Part shown: positions 18,443-26,004 of the stretch, in pieces
How the letters are laid out: each line of letters begins with the position of its first letter
Numbering within the stretch: the stretch's first letter is position 1
Origin: Gemmatimonas phototrophica
Lineage (GTDB): Bacteria > Gemmatimonadota > Gemmatimonadetes > Gemmatimonadales > Gemmatimonadaceae
DNA: 64,000 nucleotides
Assembly (NCBI RefSeq): GCF_000695095.2
Contig: NZ_CP011454.1
Span: forward strand, 868,001 to 932,000
Reading direction: 5' to 3'
Made by a program: the position numbers and the translations under genes
The notes under the pieces: generated by a model
The model's database searches: none
What the model was told of the DNA's origin: nothing
The model's input: the letters and a program-made list of their open reading frames with translations, nothing else

Positions 18443-19204
18443 TCAGCCCTGCGTATTCCCGTTACGCTTGCGGCGGGCGCCGAAAAGGCCGAGCACGCCG
18501 AGGGCGCTGGCCAGCAGCGTGACCGTGGCCGGTTCCGGCACTACCGTGCCCGCCGACGTGGTCTGCATGGCGATGTCGTCGAACTCGAACGCCGCCTGGT
18601 TGGAGTAGAACTTGAGCTTCCGGAAATCCTGCGCCGCCGAGGCGTCGAGCGCGAAGTTGAGGCGGCGGTTCGACTGCTGCGCCGTCTGGTTGCCGTACAT
18701 CGTGGTGAGCTCCTGACCAAGGATCTCCTTGAGCACGTTGCCGTTGGCGCCAATCAGCTGGACCTTCTGGCTCGAGGCGTAGTTGTCAATGGAGCCCCAG
18801 TAAAAGCTCAACGACGACACGCTGTTGTAGGAGTTGCTCGAGAGCCACGACGTGAAGTCGATGGTGATGGGGCTGTTGGGGTACGACGTGGTGGTGTAGA
18901 AGCCGCCGCCCGACATGCTGGTAGCCGGCTTGGCCCACTGTCCGGAGGCACTCACCGTCTTGCAGCCGCCACCGGAGATGGAGATACCGGCAGCCAGCCC
19001 TGTGGTGCTGAAGCCGTTCCCGGCGTTCCCGGCGGAGCAATCGTTGAAGTTCAGAATGTTGGTCTGGCCAGCCGTCGCCGTAAACGTCGACAAAGGTCCC
19101 ACGCCCGGGTCCGGCGCGCCGTTCACCGAGGTCGCCGTGACCTGCGCGCCCGCGGTGGAAGCGACAGAAGCGAGCAGTGCAGCGCCTGCAAAAATTGAAC
19201 GCAT
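18443..19204 (-). CDS. PEP-CTERM sorting-domain protein
   Basis: 253 residues from ATG at 19204, which has GGAG 9-11 bases upstream; the in-frame TTG four codons earlier is less likely. The signal peptide is about 1-20 (ends TAGAQ). The Ser/Gly/Asn-rich mature part has paired Cys residues (CSAG...GGGC) and a lectin/jelly-roll-like strand pattern (FDDIAMQ). The tail reads VVPEPATVTLLASALGVLGL followed by ARRKR, a standard PEP-CTERM signal. It is not adjacent to polysaccharide genes but carries the same sigma-54-type promoter as the first PEP-CTERM gene, indicating co-regulation. Function of the mature domain is not recognisable. Confidence 0.88.
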   Translation of the reverse strand: MRSIFAGAALLASVASTAGAQVTATSVNGAPDPGVGPLSTFTATAGQTNILNFNDCSAGNAGNGFSTTGLAAGISISGGGCKTVSASGQWAKPATSMSGGGFYTTTSYPNSPITIDFTSWLSSNSYNSVSSLSFYWGSIDNYASSQKVQLIGANGNVLKEILGQELTTMYGNQTAQQSNRRLNFALDASAAQDFRKLKFYSNQAAFEFDDIAMQTTSAGTVVPEPATVTLLASALGVLGLFGARRKRNGNTQG

Positions 19205-19280
19205 GGTGATCTCCAAAAGGATTGTCCGGCATTTGCCGAGTCTGCCTGCGGGGCAGGCTCTGGCTTACGGAAGTATGAAT

Positions 19281-19296
19281 GGCAACTCATGTGCCG
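19281..19296 (-). promoter_or_regulatory. Sigma-54 (-24/-12) promoter of PEP-CTERM gene 2
   Basis: The minus strand reads CGGCACATGAGTTGCC. GGCAC and TTGC match consensus and the GG-N10-GC spacing is exact. The CGGCACAT half is identical to that of PEP-CTERM gene 1. It lies about 77 bp upstream of the ATG. An imperfect palindrome (GTCAC-N11-GTGAC, about 19351-19372) further upstream is a candidate activator site. Confidence 0.8.
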
Positions 19297-19521
19297 CCTG
19301 TCACCACGTGGGGGCGGCGGCCGGAGGCATTGCGCAGGTCATTGAATAGCAGTCACTTAACGAATATGTGACGTGGTGCAGTCTGCCCGTGAACTCATCA
19401 TCATGTGCCACACATCCGACAGCGGTGTGGTGATCTTCCCACACGGATGGGTTTGGTCTGGTTGGACGTCATTGGCAAAGCCCCAGGCGCGAAACGGGGC
19501 CAGTGCCAACGATATTGCGAC

Positions 19522-20841
19522 GTGCCCACGCCCCCCGCCAATCGCTCCGCCAACCCGTTCCGCGCCCTCGGGCGACACCGGAATTTCCGGATTTTCTGGA
19601 CTGGGCAGACGCTCAGTCTGATCGGCTCCTGGATGCAAACCATGGCCGTGGGGTGGCTGGCGCTCCAGCTCTCCAACTCGGCGTTTGTGGTGGGACTGGT
19701 GGCCAGCGTGGGCGCCATTCCCATTGTGCTGTTCAGCATGCACGCCGGGGCGCTTATTGATCGCGGCAACCGCCTGCAGATTGTGCGCTTCACCCAGGCG
19801 GTGTTTCTGGTCCAGGCCAGTGTGCTCTGGTTGGTGACCTACACCGGCCACGTGAACATCCCGCTGCTGCTGGGGCTGCAGTTCGTACAGGGGCTGGCCA
19901 GCGCCGTGGAGATTCCGGCGCGGCAAAGCATGATTGTGCAGCTGGTGGGGCGGGACGACCTGCAATCCGCCATTGCCCTCAACTCCAGTGGCTTCAACCT
20001 GGCGCGCGTAGTAGGCCCCGCGGTGGGCGGCATAGTCATTAGCCAGTTCGGCATTGCCTGGTGCTTCGGGCTGAACGCCTTGAGTTTTGTGGCGGTGTTG
20101 TGGGGACTTTATCGGATCACCATTCCGCCGGTACAAGGTCAGCATAGCGCTATTTCCGCAAGTGAACAGAATACCCTCGCCACGCCGCTGGTGACCGGGG
20201 CACTCGCCCCGCAGGCGCTCTCCGCCACCCTGCGGCAGGCGTCGGCCGATGCTGCCGAGGGGCTGAGGTATCTGCTCAAGAAAGGGGATGTGCGGGATCT
20301 GCTGCTGCTTGTCACCACCGGTGCGGTGTTTGGTGGGCCGTTTCTCACGCTGCTGCCGGTGGTGGCCCGCGACCAGCTTGGGCTGGGCGCCGGCGGCTAC
20401 GGCGTGATGCTGGCGGTGGTGGGGGTGGGCGGGCTGGTGGCCGCGCTGCTGGTGGCGGGGCCGCTGTCGCACCGCGCCCACAAAGGGCCGGTGCTCATGG
20501 CGGCGGCCATGCTCTTTCCCACGCTGCTGCTGATCTTTGCCTACACCCGCAACGTGTCGGTGGCCTACGCGCTGCTCTTTGCCGCCGGGCTGGCCATGAT
20601 CACCTGGAACGCCCTCTCCAACGGCGTGCTGCAAATGATGGTGGAGGAGCGGTTCCGCGGCCGGCTCATGGCCTTCTACTCCCTGGTGTTTGTGGGGCTC
20701 TCACAGGCCGTGGGGTCCTTCGCCATTGGGGCCCTCGCCCGCCTCTTCAACGCCTCGGCGGCTATTGCGCTCTGCGCCGTGGTGCTGCTGGGGGCCAGCA
20801 CCCTTACCATGCGCCGCTCGCAGTTTTGGCGGCGGGTGTAG
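19522..20841 (+). CDS. MFS transporter (MFS_3/EntS-like)
   Basis: 439 residues if GTG at 19522 is used. The frame is open to an ATG at 19405, but that extension is not hydrophobic and overlaps the upstream promoter region. The family start (NPFRALGRHRNFRIFWTGQ) begins just after the GTG. Eleven to twelve hydrophobic helices can be traced, with a DRGNR loop between the second and third and a long cytoplasmic loop in the middle (about residues 205-255). The closest recognisable group is the MFS_3 / enterobactin-exporter EntS type, so it may be a secondary exporter of a small molecule. Substrate unknown; it is monocistronic and followed by a strong terminator. Confidence 0.87.
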   Translation: MPTPPANRSANPFRALGRHRNFRIFWTGQTLSLIGSWMQTMAVGWLALQLSNSAFVVGLVASVGAIPIVLFSMHAGALIDRGNRLQIVRFTQAVFLVQASVLWLVTYTGHVNIPLLLGLQFVQGLASAVEIPARQSMIVQLVGRDDLQSAIALNSSGFNLARVVGPAVGGIVISQFGIAWCFGLNALSFVAVLWGLYRITIPPVQGQHSAISASEQNTLATPLVTGALAPQALSATLRQASADAAEGLRYLLKKGDVRDLLLLVTTGAVFGGPFLTLLPVVARDQLGLGAGGYGVMLAVVGVGGLVAALLVAGPLSHRAHKGPVLMAAAMLFPTLLLIFAYTRNVSVAYALLFAAGLAMITWNALSNGVLQMMVEERFRGRLMAFYSLVFVGLSQAVGSFAIGALARLFNASAAIALCAVVLLGASTLTMRRSQFWRRV

Positions 20842-20904
20842 GGGCGCAGGGCGCTCCGCCGCACCTGGAGCGCCGTCGCGCTAGAACCACCACGCAGTTC
20901 CCCC

Positions 20905-20938
20905 AAGCCCGCCTTCACCCGGCGGGCTTTGCTTTTTT
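20905..20938 (+). terminator. Intrinsic terminator of the MFS gene
   Basis: A perfect 9-bp stem (AAGCCCGCC / GGCGGGCTT) with a 7-base loop is followed by TGC and a run of six T. It lies 63 bp after the MFS stop. Confidence 0.9.
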
Positions 20939-21044
20939 CAGGGCCTTCACCCTGACCGCCTTTCTCCTGCTCCCTGGTGGCGGTTCTCCCTGCTACCCGC
21001 CTCCTGCTCCCCGCCCCCCGCCCCTTGGTGGCAGTTTACACCTC

Positions 21045-22115
21045 ATGCCCGTCCCCCCCGCCCAACCTCGCCGCCTCCTCGTCACCGGCGCTGCCGGCTT
21101 CATTGGCGCCAACTTCGTGCACCACTGGCACGCCCGGTTTCCGCACGACCCCCTCGTGGTGCTCGACGTGCTGACCTACGCCGGCCGCCGGGGCACGCTG
21201 GCGCCGCTGGAAGCACAGGGGGCGCTCACGTTCGTGCACGACGACATCGGCAACGGGCCGCTGGTGCGTGAGCTGCTGGCCACGCACCACATAACGCACG
21301 TGGTGCACTTTGCCGCCGAGAGTCACGTGGACCGCAGCATTGCCGCCCCCGACACGTTTGTGCGCACGAATGTGTGGGGCACACACACGCTGCTCGAGGC
21401 GGCGCGCGCCGTGTGGTGCCAAGGCGGCCGCTGGCGCGAGGGGGTGCGCTTTCACCACATCAGCACCGACGAAGTATTCGGTGCGCTGGGTGCGCACGAC
21501 GCACCGTTCACCGAGGCGAGCCCGTACCATCCCAGTTCCCCCTATTCGGCCAGCAAAGCGGGCGCTGATCACCTGGTGCGGGCGGCCGGCAACACGTACG
21601 GACTGCCGTACGTCATAACACACTGCGCCAACAACTACGGGCCGTATCAGCACACCGAAAAGCTGCTGCCGCACATGCTGCGGCGGGCGTTGATGGGAGA
21701 GAAGCTGCCGTTGTACGGCGACGGCCTGCAGCAGCGCGAATGGCTGCATGTGCACGACCATTGCGCCATGCTGGAGCGGGTGTTGCTGGCGCCAGGCGTA
21801 GAAGGGGAGTCATTCAACCTTGCCGGCTACGACGAGCGCACGAATCTCGACGCCGTGACGCAGCTGTGCGCCGTGCTGGACGCGCGTTTTGGCGCCGACC
21901 CGCTGCTGGCTTCGCGATACCCCGCCTGTCCGGCCGCGCGCGGGGAGCCCTGCATCTCGCTGCTGGCGCATGTCACTGACCGCCCAGGTCACGACCGGCG
22001 GTACGCGCTAAACGGCGACAAGCTGCGGACTCGATTGGGTATTGGTCCGCGCATTCCCTTCGCGCAGGGGCTGGCTGACACGGTGGATTGGTATCTCGCG
22101 AACGCCGGCTGGTAA
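21045..22115 (+). CDS. rfbB: dTDP-glucose 4,6-dehydratase
   Basis: 356 residues from ATG at 21045; the open frame reaches back to 20826 but crosses the upstream terminator. NAD-binding motif TGAAGFIGANFV lies near the N-terminus. STDEVFG holds the catalytic Thr-Asp-Glu, and YSASKAGADH supplies the YxxxK pair. HFAAESHVDRS and NNYGPYQHTEKL are family blocks. It converts dTDP-glucose to the 4-keto-6-deoxy sugar, the branch point to rhamnose and other deoxy sugars for surface polysaccharide. No rfbA, rfbC or rfbD is adjacent, so the rest of the pathway is elsewhere. The enzyme is slightly diverged near 120-130, with a short insertion (WCQGGRWREG) before STDEV. Confidence 0.93.
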   Translation: MPVPPAQPRRLLVTGAAGFIGANFVHHWHARFPHDPLVVLDVLTYAGRRGTLAPLEAQGALTFVHDDIGNGPLVRELLATHHITHVVHFAAESHVDRSIAAPDTFVRTNVWGTHTLLEAARAVWCQGGRWREGVRFHHISTDEVFGALGAHDAPFTEASPYHPSSPYSASKAGADHLVRAAGNTYGLPYVITHCANNYGPYQHTEKLLPHMLRRALMGEKLPLYGDGLQQREWLHVHDHCAMLERVLLAPGVEGESFNLAGYDERTNLDAVTQLCAVLDARFGADPLLASRYPACPAARGEPCISLLAHVTDRPGHDRRYALNGDKLRTRLGIGPRIPFAQGLADTVDWYLANAGW

Positions 22116-22140
22116 TAGGTGTGGGGCCTTAACAGCCTTA

Positions 22141-22334
22141 CGAGGACTGCTCCGTGTGGGCGGACTGAGCGTCCGTACGAGGACTGGCTCCGGCATGATT
22201 CCAGCGGCGTACCGCTCTGGCTGGGCTGTTCATTCCTTTGATTTTTGGATCTCGCGGAGGTGGAGCGTGCCGGTCGAATTCACCGTCGCAGTCCTCGTCC
22301 GGACGCCGTATCCGCCTCATCGGGACAGTCCTCG
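22141..22334 (+). repeat. MITE-like inverted-repeat element, copy 1
   Basis: A left arm (22141-22187) and right arm (22288-22334) form an imperfect 47-bp inverted repeat that begins CGAGGACTGCTCCG and ends in CAGTCCTCG. About 100 bp of core lies between. The core is shared, in opposite orientation, with the element at 25355-25580. No coding capacity, so any transposition would be in trans. Confidence 0.8.
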
Positions 22335-22616
22335 TAATGCAGTGCTGCGGTGCCAGCCCGTGCACCGGTGTTGGTCGCGAGCTGGGTTCGAACGTCCGTA
22401 CGAGGACTGGCTCCGGCATGATTCCAGCGGCGTACCGCTCTGGCTGGGCTGTTCATTCCTTTGATTTTTGGATCTCGCGGAGGTGGAGCGTGCCGGTCGA
22501 ATTCACCGTCGCAGTCCTCGTCCGGACGCCGTATCCGCCTCATCGGGACAGTCCTCGTAATGCAGTGCTGCGGTGCCAGCCCGTGCACCGGTGTTGGTCG
22601 CGAGCTGGGTTCGAAC
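22171..22616 (+). repeat. Perfect tandem duplication, 2 x 223 bp
   Basis: 22171-22393 and 22394-22616 read as identical by eye. The unit starts inside the left arm of the inverted-repeat element, spans its core and right arm and ends in GGGTTCGAAC. Identity implies a very recent duplication or active copy-number change. Confidence 0.92.
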
Positions 22617-22700
22617 GGCCTTACGAGGACTGCTCCGTGTGGGCGGGCTGAGCGTCCAGACGAGGACTGGCTCCGACATGATTCCAGCGGCGTACCGCCC
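22617..22700 (+). repeat. Partial copy of the MITE-like element (left end)
   Basis: Repeats the left arm and first part of the core (CTTACGAGGACTGCTCCG through CCAGCGGCGTACCGC) with a few substitutions, then diverges. It lies just upstream of the Ig-like lipoprotein gene. Confidence 0.8.
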
Positions 22701-22814
22701 CTCCTGATTGCCGTTCACCGCCATGCCCGCCCCAGCACAAATGGATTTGAATTAATCCGCGCCAAGGCGTACCGTAGCACAACGCTTCTTTCCCGCCCCT
22801 TCTCGCACCACATA

Positions 22815-24794
22815 ATGCGATTCCTGTTCGGCCTGGCCCTCTGCGCCGCGCTCGCTGCCTGCGGAGGAGGTGGAGACCCTGCCGCCCCTGATGTGCCGGC
22901 CGTGGTCACCATTACCCCGAACGGCGCCGCCACCCTTGCCTCGGGGGCCGGGCTACAGCTCTCGGCCACCTACCGCGACACCAAGGGGAGGGTGGTGAAC
23001 AATCCGTCCATTACCTGGACAACTGCCGACGCCAGCGTGGCCACCGTAGCCCAGTCGGGGCTGGTGGTGGGGGTGCGGACCGGTACGGCTGACATTACCG
23101 CCACCTCTGCCGGCGCCTCCAGCAGTGTTACGGTGACCGTGACGCCCGGGGCCGCGGTCAAGCTGGTGGTCACCACGCAGCCCGCCGGGGCCGCGTCGGG
23201 GGTACTGCTCACCACGCAGCCAGTGGTCGAGGTGCGCGACAACGCCGACAACCTGGTCACCACCGGGAGTGTGCTCGTGGCGGTTGGGGTGAGCGGCGGC
23301 ACCGTGACCGGCACCACCAGCCTCACCGCGCAACAGGGGGTGGCGCGCTTCACCGATCTCACTGTGCGTGGCACCATTGGCTCACGCACTTTGGTGTTCA
23401 CGTCGGGGGCGCTCGCGTCGGCAGCCTCCAACTCGTTCGACCTTTCCGCCGGCCCAGCGGTTGCCATTGGCTATCGCGGCACGCCACCGCGGCTGCGCAG
23501 TGGCATTGCCGGTGGCGCGTCGGGAGTGGCCGCGCAGCTGCTCGACAGCGAAGGCAACGACGCGGCGCTGAGCGGCCGAGCCGTGACCGTGGCGGTGAGC
23601 GGCGGGGCTGGCACCACGAATGTGTCGGGTACTGCCGCGGTGACCAATGCGCAGGGGCGGGCGCTCTTTTCGGCGCTCACGGTAACCGGTGTGGCGGGGG
23701 CACGCACGCTCACGTTCCGGGCCGACAACATTACCAATCCGGCCACCGCGACCCTCACCTTGCTGGGTGGAGCGCCGCAACGCGTAGTGGTCGAGCGCGA
23801 CGTACCGCTCACGGTGGAGAGCAATACGATTGTTTCACCGGCGCCCATTGTGCGGCTGGTGGATAGCGTTGGCAACGCCTCTCCGGAGAGTGGCGTTACG
23901 ATACGCGCCACGAGCAGTGGCGCCACGCTTGCGTCGGCCACGGCGGTCACCGATACGCTGGGGCGCGCCACCTTTTCAGGGCTGTCGTTTATCAGTGGGA
24001 CTGGCGCTCGCACGGTGCAGTTTGCGGCGACCGGACTGGCCGAGGTGACCTCGAGGAGTATTGAGGTCACGCCACCAGATGTGTCGCCGCAGCCCACGAG
24101 CATTCTTACGGCAGCCAGCGACGCCGATACGGCGGTGCGCAACATCGAGTTGGGCACCACCACCAGTGTGCGCACGCCGTTTTTGCTGGCGCGCGACGCG
24201 CAGGGGCAAGCCATGGCCACGACCGGCGTGCGCTGGGTCTCGCGCGATCCCACGCGTGCCACGGTCGCCGCCGACGGTCGCATTACCGGCGCGCAGCCGG
24301 GGCGCACGTTTGTGGTGGCGCAGGCCAGCCGCAACGCCGGCATTGCCGATTCGGTGCTGGTGTTTGTGCCCAGGAGTGGGACTGGCCCCATCGTGCGCGC
24401 CACGCTGCCCAGCTATCGCGTGCGCACCGACACGTTCTCCATCACCATTGAAATCGTGCCGCGTGACGGACGCACGCTCTCGGCGGCCGACATGGAAATT
24501 GCCTGGCCCGGCAGTCGCGCCGGGGTGTTCTCGCCGTTCAATGTCACGGGTTTTTCGACACTCGCGGCCAACGTGCAGACCCAGTTCGTGGATGCGCAGC
24601 AATCGCTGCGTCTCACTTGGGCGTCCACCGCGCCAGTGAGTGGCGCGGTGCAACTCATTCGCTTGCGGTGTACGGTGAACCAACGCGGGCAGGGGAACCA
24701 GGTGGTCATTACGCTCAATCAGTTGCTGCAGGGTGATTTGTCGGACATTACGGCGGTGACGAGTGTGTTCAATCCGGTGGTGGTGATTCCGTGA
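22815..24794 (+). CDS. Ig-like repeat lipoprotein with cohesin-like C-terminal domain
   Basis: 659 residues from ATG at 22815; the frame is open much further upstream, but that part is repeat DNA. Lipobox ALAAC (Cys about 16) is followed by GGGGD. An N-terminal BIG2-type Ig-like domain is about 25-110, then three or four similar beta domains (ending in TLTF-type strands), then another BIG2-like unit (RWVSRDPTRATVAADGRI). The last about 130 residues (from DTFSITIEI) have the alternating beta pattern of a cohesin: a hydrophobic strand, a FSPFNVTGF segment and LRLTWAS. The gene overlaps the next one by GTGA. The cohesin reading rests on pattern and on the dockerin in the same operon, so it is tentative. 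Confidence 0.8.
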   Translation: MRFLFGLALCAALAACGGGGDPAAPDVPAVVTITPNGAATLASGAGLQLSATYRDTKGRVVNNPSITWTTADASVATVAQSGLVVGVRTGTADITATSAGASSSVTVTVTPGAAVKLVVTTQPAGAASGVLLTTQPVVEVRDNADNLVTTGSVLVAVGVSGGTVTGTTSLTAQQGVARFTDLTVRGTIGSRTLVFTSGALASAASNSFDLSAGPAVAIGYRGTPPRLRSGIAGGASGVAAQLLDSEGNDAALSGRAVTVAVSGGAGTTNVSGTAAVTNAQGRALFSALTVTGVAGARTLTFRADNITNPATATLTLLGGAPQRVVVERDVPLTVESNTIVSPAPIVRLVDSVGNASPESGVTIRATSSGATLASATAVTDTLGRATFSGLSFISGTGARTVQFAATGLAEVTSRSIEVTPPDVSPQPTSILTAASDADTAVRNIELGTTTSVRTPFLLARDAQGQAMATTGVRWVSRDPTRATVAADGRITGAQPGRTFVVAQASRNAGIADSVLVFVPRSGTGPIVRATLPSYRVRTDTFSITIEIVPRDGRTLSAADMEIAWPGSRAGVFSPFNVTGFSTLAANVQTQFVDAQQSLRLTWASTAPVSGAVQLIRLRCTVNQRGQGNQVVITLNQLLQGDLSDITAVTSVFNPVVVIP

Positions 24795-25309
24795 AGAGCG
24801 AACTGATGAGGGAGCAGAGAGCAGGGGGCAGGGGGCGGGTTGCAGGGGGGCTTGTACTGCTCGCTTTGTTGCTCGCCGGCTGCGCCAAGCCGGATTTTAC
24901 GGAGGCGGTGACACCGGAGGTGGCGACATCACTGGCGTTGCTGTCGCAGCAGCGCGGCGATACGGTGTCGCTCGACATTACGCTGGGTGGTGGCGCGCCT
25001 GCGGCGTTGGGGAGCTTTACTGGCGAAGTGGTGCAGCCGGCCAGCTGGCGCTTTGTGCAGTGCGATGCGCAGCAGCCGCAGGCGCTGTTGGCGTGCAAGG
25101 CGCACGACAGCACGGTGCGTGTGGCCGCCGCGTGGGCTGGGGGGACGCATGCGGGAGCGCTGGTGCGGCTCACCTATGTGCGCGCTGGCACGGCATTGCC
25201 GTCGGACGTATGGACGATGAGTGTGAGCGAAGCCCACAGCGTGCGCGGGCAGTCGCTTGCCGATTCGTTGCAGGTGCGCGCGCAGAGTGTGGCGGGGGTG
25301 GTGCGGTGA
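24791..25309 (+). CDS. Lipoprotein with cohesin-like beta domain
   Basis: 172 residues, GTG start overlapping the previous TGA (GTGA). Lipobox LLAGC (Cys31) is after a basic and hydrophobic leader. The mature part is one beta-rich domain beginning GDTVSLDITLG, with LGSFTGEV, STVRVAAAW and GALVRLTYV strands. That order resembles a small type I cohesin (early strand pair, middle hydrophobic strands, late VRLTY strand). Two Cys are in the domain (FVQCD and LLACK), possibly a disulfide. It sits between the Ig-like lipoprotein and the dockerin-bearing protein. I have moderate confidence in a binding-domain role and low confidence in the exact fold. Confidence 0.65.
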   Translation: MKSELMREQRAGGRGRVAGGLVLLALLLAGCAKPDFTEAVTPEVATSLALLSQQRGDTVSLDITLGGGAPAALGSFTGEVVQPASWRFVQCDAQQPQALLACKAHDSTVRVAAAWAGGTHAGALVRLTYVRAGTALPSDVWTMSVSEAHSVRGQSLADSLQVRAQSVAGVVR

Positions 25310-25354
25310 ATCCTACCCCTCGCTTTGGCCTCAAGATGTTTGGAACGGCCTTGC

Positions 25355-25580
25355 GCGAGGACTGCTCCGTGCCGTTTGCTGGCTCGGCGCAACTCACGAC
25401 GGCTGTGCGGTTCATTCGTGCCGTGAACGAGGACTGTGACGGTACATGCGACAGGCACTCTCCACCTCCTCAAGATCAAATACTAAAAAGATTGAACTCA
25501 CCGCAGCAGTATGCCGCTTGCCCCTGCCGGGGCCAGTCCTCGTCTGGACGCCCTGTCCGCCGCAACGGAGCAGTCCTCGC
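25355..25580 (-). repeat. MITE-like inverted-repeat element, complete copy in reverse orientation
   Basis: Perfect 16-bp terminal inverted repeats (GCGAGGACTGCTCCGT at 25355-25370 and its complement at 25565-25580) bound a 226-bp element. Its core matches the 22141 element in opposite orientation (GGAGGTGGAG...GTGCC). It lies between two operon genes and ends about 40 bp before the signal sequence of the downstream gene. Confidence 0.85.
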
Positions 25581-26004
25581 AATAAGCAGTTCAAAACAAG
25601 CCAGCCCCAACATCAATACTGGCCGTAAGCTCACCACAATCTTCGCCGCACTGGCGCTGAGCGCCTGCCACGCGCAAAGCGGCCGCGCGCCCATCATTAC
25701 CAGCGTCACGCCGGCCACGGCCAACATCACCAACGGCATACCGGTGGAAATCACCGTACACGGTGCCGGTTTTGATTCGCTCAACACGGTACACTTTGGC
25801 CGTCTCGTTATTCCGTCGGTGCCGCGGCTGAATGACAGCACGATGCGCTTTGGGGTGCCCGTTGATGACACCTTTCTCACCGATCGTGGGCCGGCGCCGG
25901 TGCAGCCGCTTGCCAGTGGCGCCTACGACATCCGCGTTGAAAGTCGACGCGGGCGCTCCAATGCCCTGCGCATTATGCTCGTGAACGACAAGGGGGCGCG
26001 ATGA
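25492..26004 (+). CDS. IPT/TIG-domain lipoprotein, start disturbed by repeat insertion
   Basis: The clear protein part begins about 25625: a hydrophobic leader with lipobox ALSAC, then about 110 residues forming one IPT/TIG Ig-like domain (APIITSVTPATANITNGIPVEITVHGAGF). No ATG precedes the signal sequence in frame. The nearest in-frame candidates, TTG 25492 and GTG about 25423, lie inside the inserted inverted-repeat element. I list TTG 25492 (170 residues) but the true start is unsettled. The element has probably replaced the native start and ribosome-binding site, so expression may be altered. The 3' end overlaps the next gene by ATGA. Confidence 0.6.
   Translation: MNSPQQYAACPCRGQSSSGRPVRRNGAVLAISSSKQASPNINTGRKLTTIFAALALSACHAQSGRAPIITSVTPATANITNGIPVEITVHGAGFDSLNTVHFGRLVIPSVPRLNDSTMRFGVPVDDTFLTDRGPAPVQPLASGAYDIRVESRRGRSNALRIMLVNDKGAR

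Noticed and set aside
19357-20634. 425-residue minus-strand frame rich in His and Gln
   Set aside because: Composition follows from the complement of MFS helices; no start signal and no family resemblance.
22386-22400. tRNA T-loop-like GGTTCGAAC
   Set aside because: No acceptor, anticodon or D arm can be folded around it, and it is part of the 223-bp repeat.
22141-22616. Integron attC array or cassette region
   Set aside because: Inverted arms and tandem units suggested attC, but no RYYYAAC/GTTRRRY core pair, no integrase and no cassette ORF were found.
22238-22651. Small Arg/Ser-rich ORFs across the MITE-like repeats
   Set aside because: They are repeat DNA read in an open frame; the same peptide appears twice because of the tandem duplication and no ribosome-binding site is visible.
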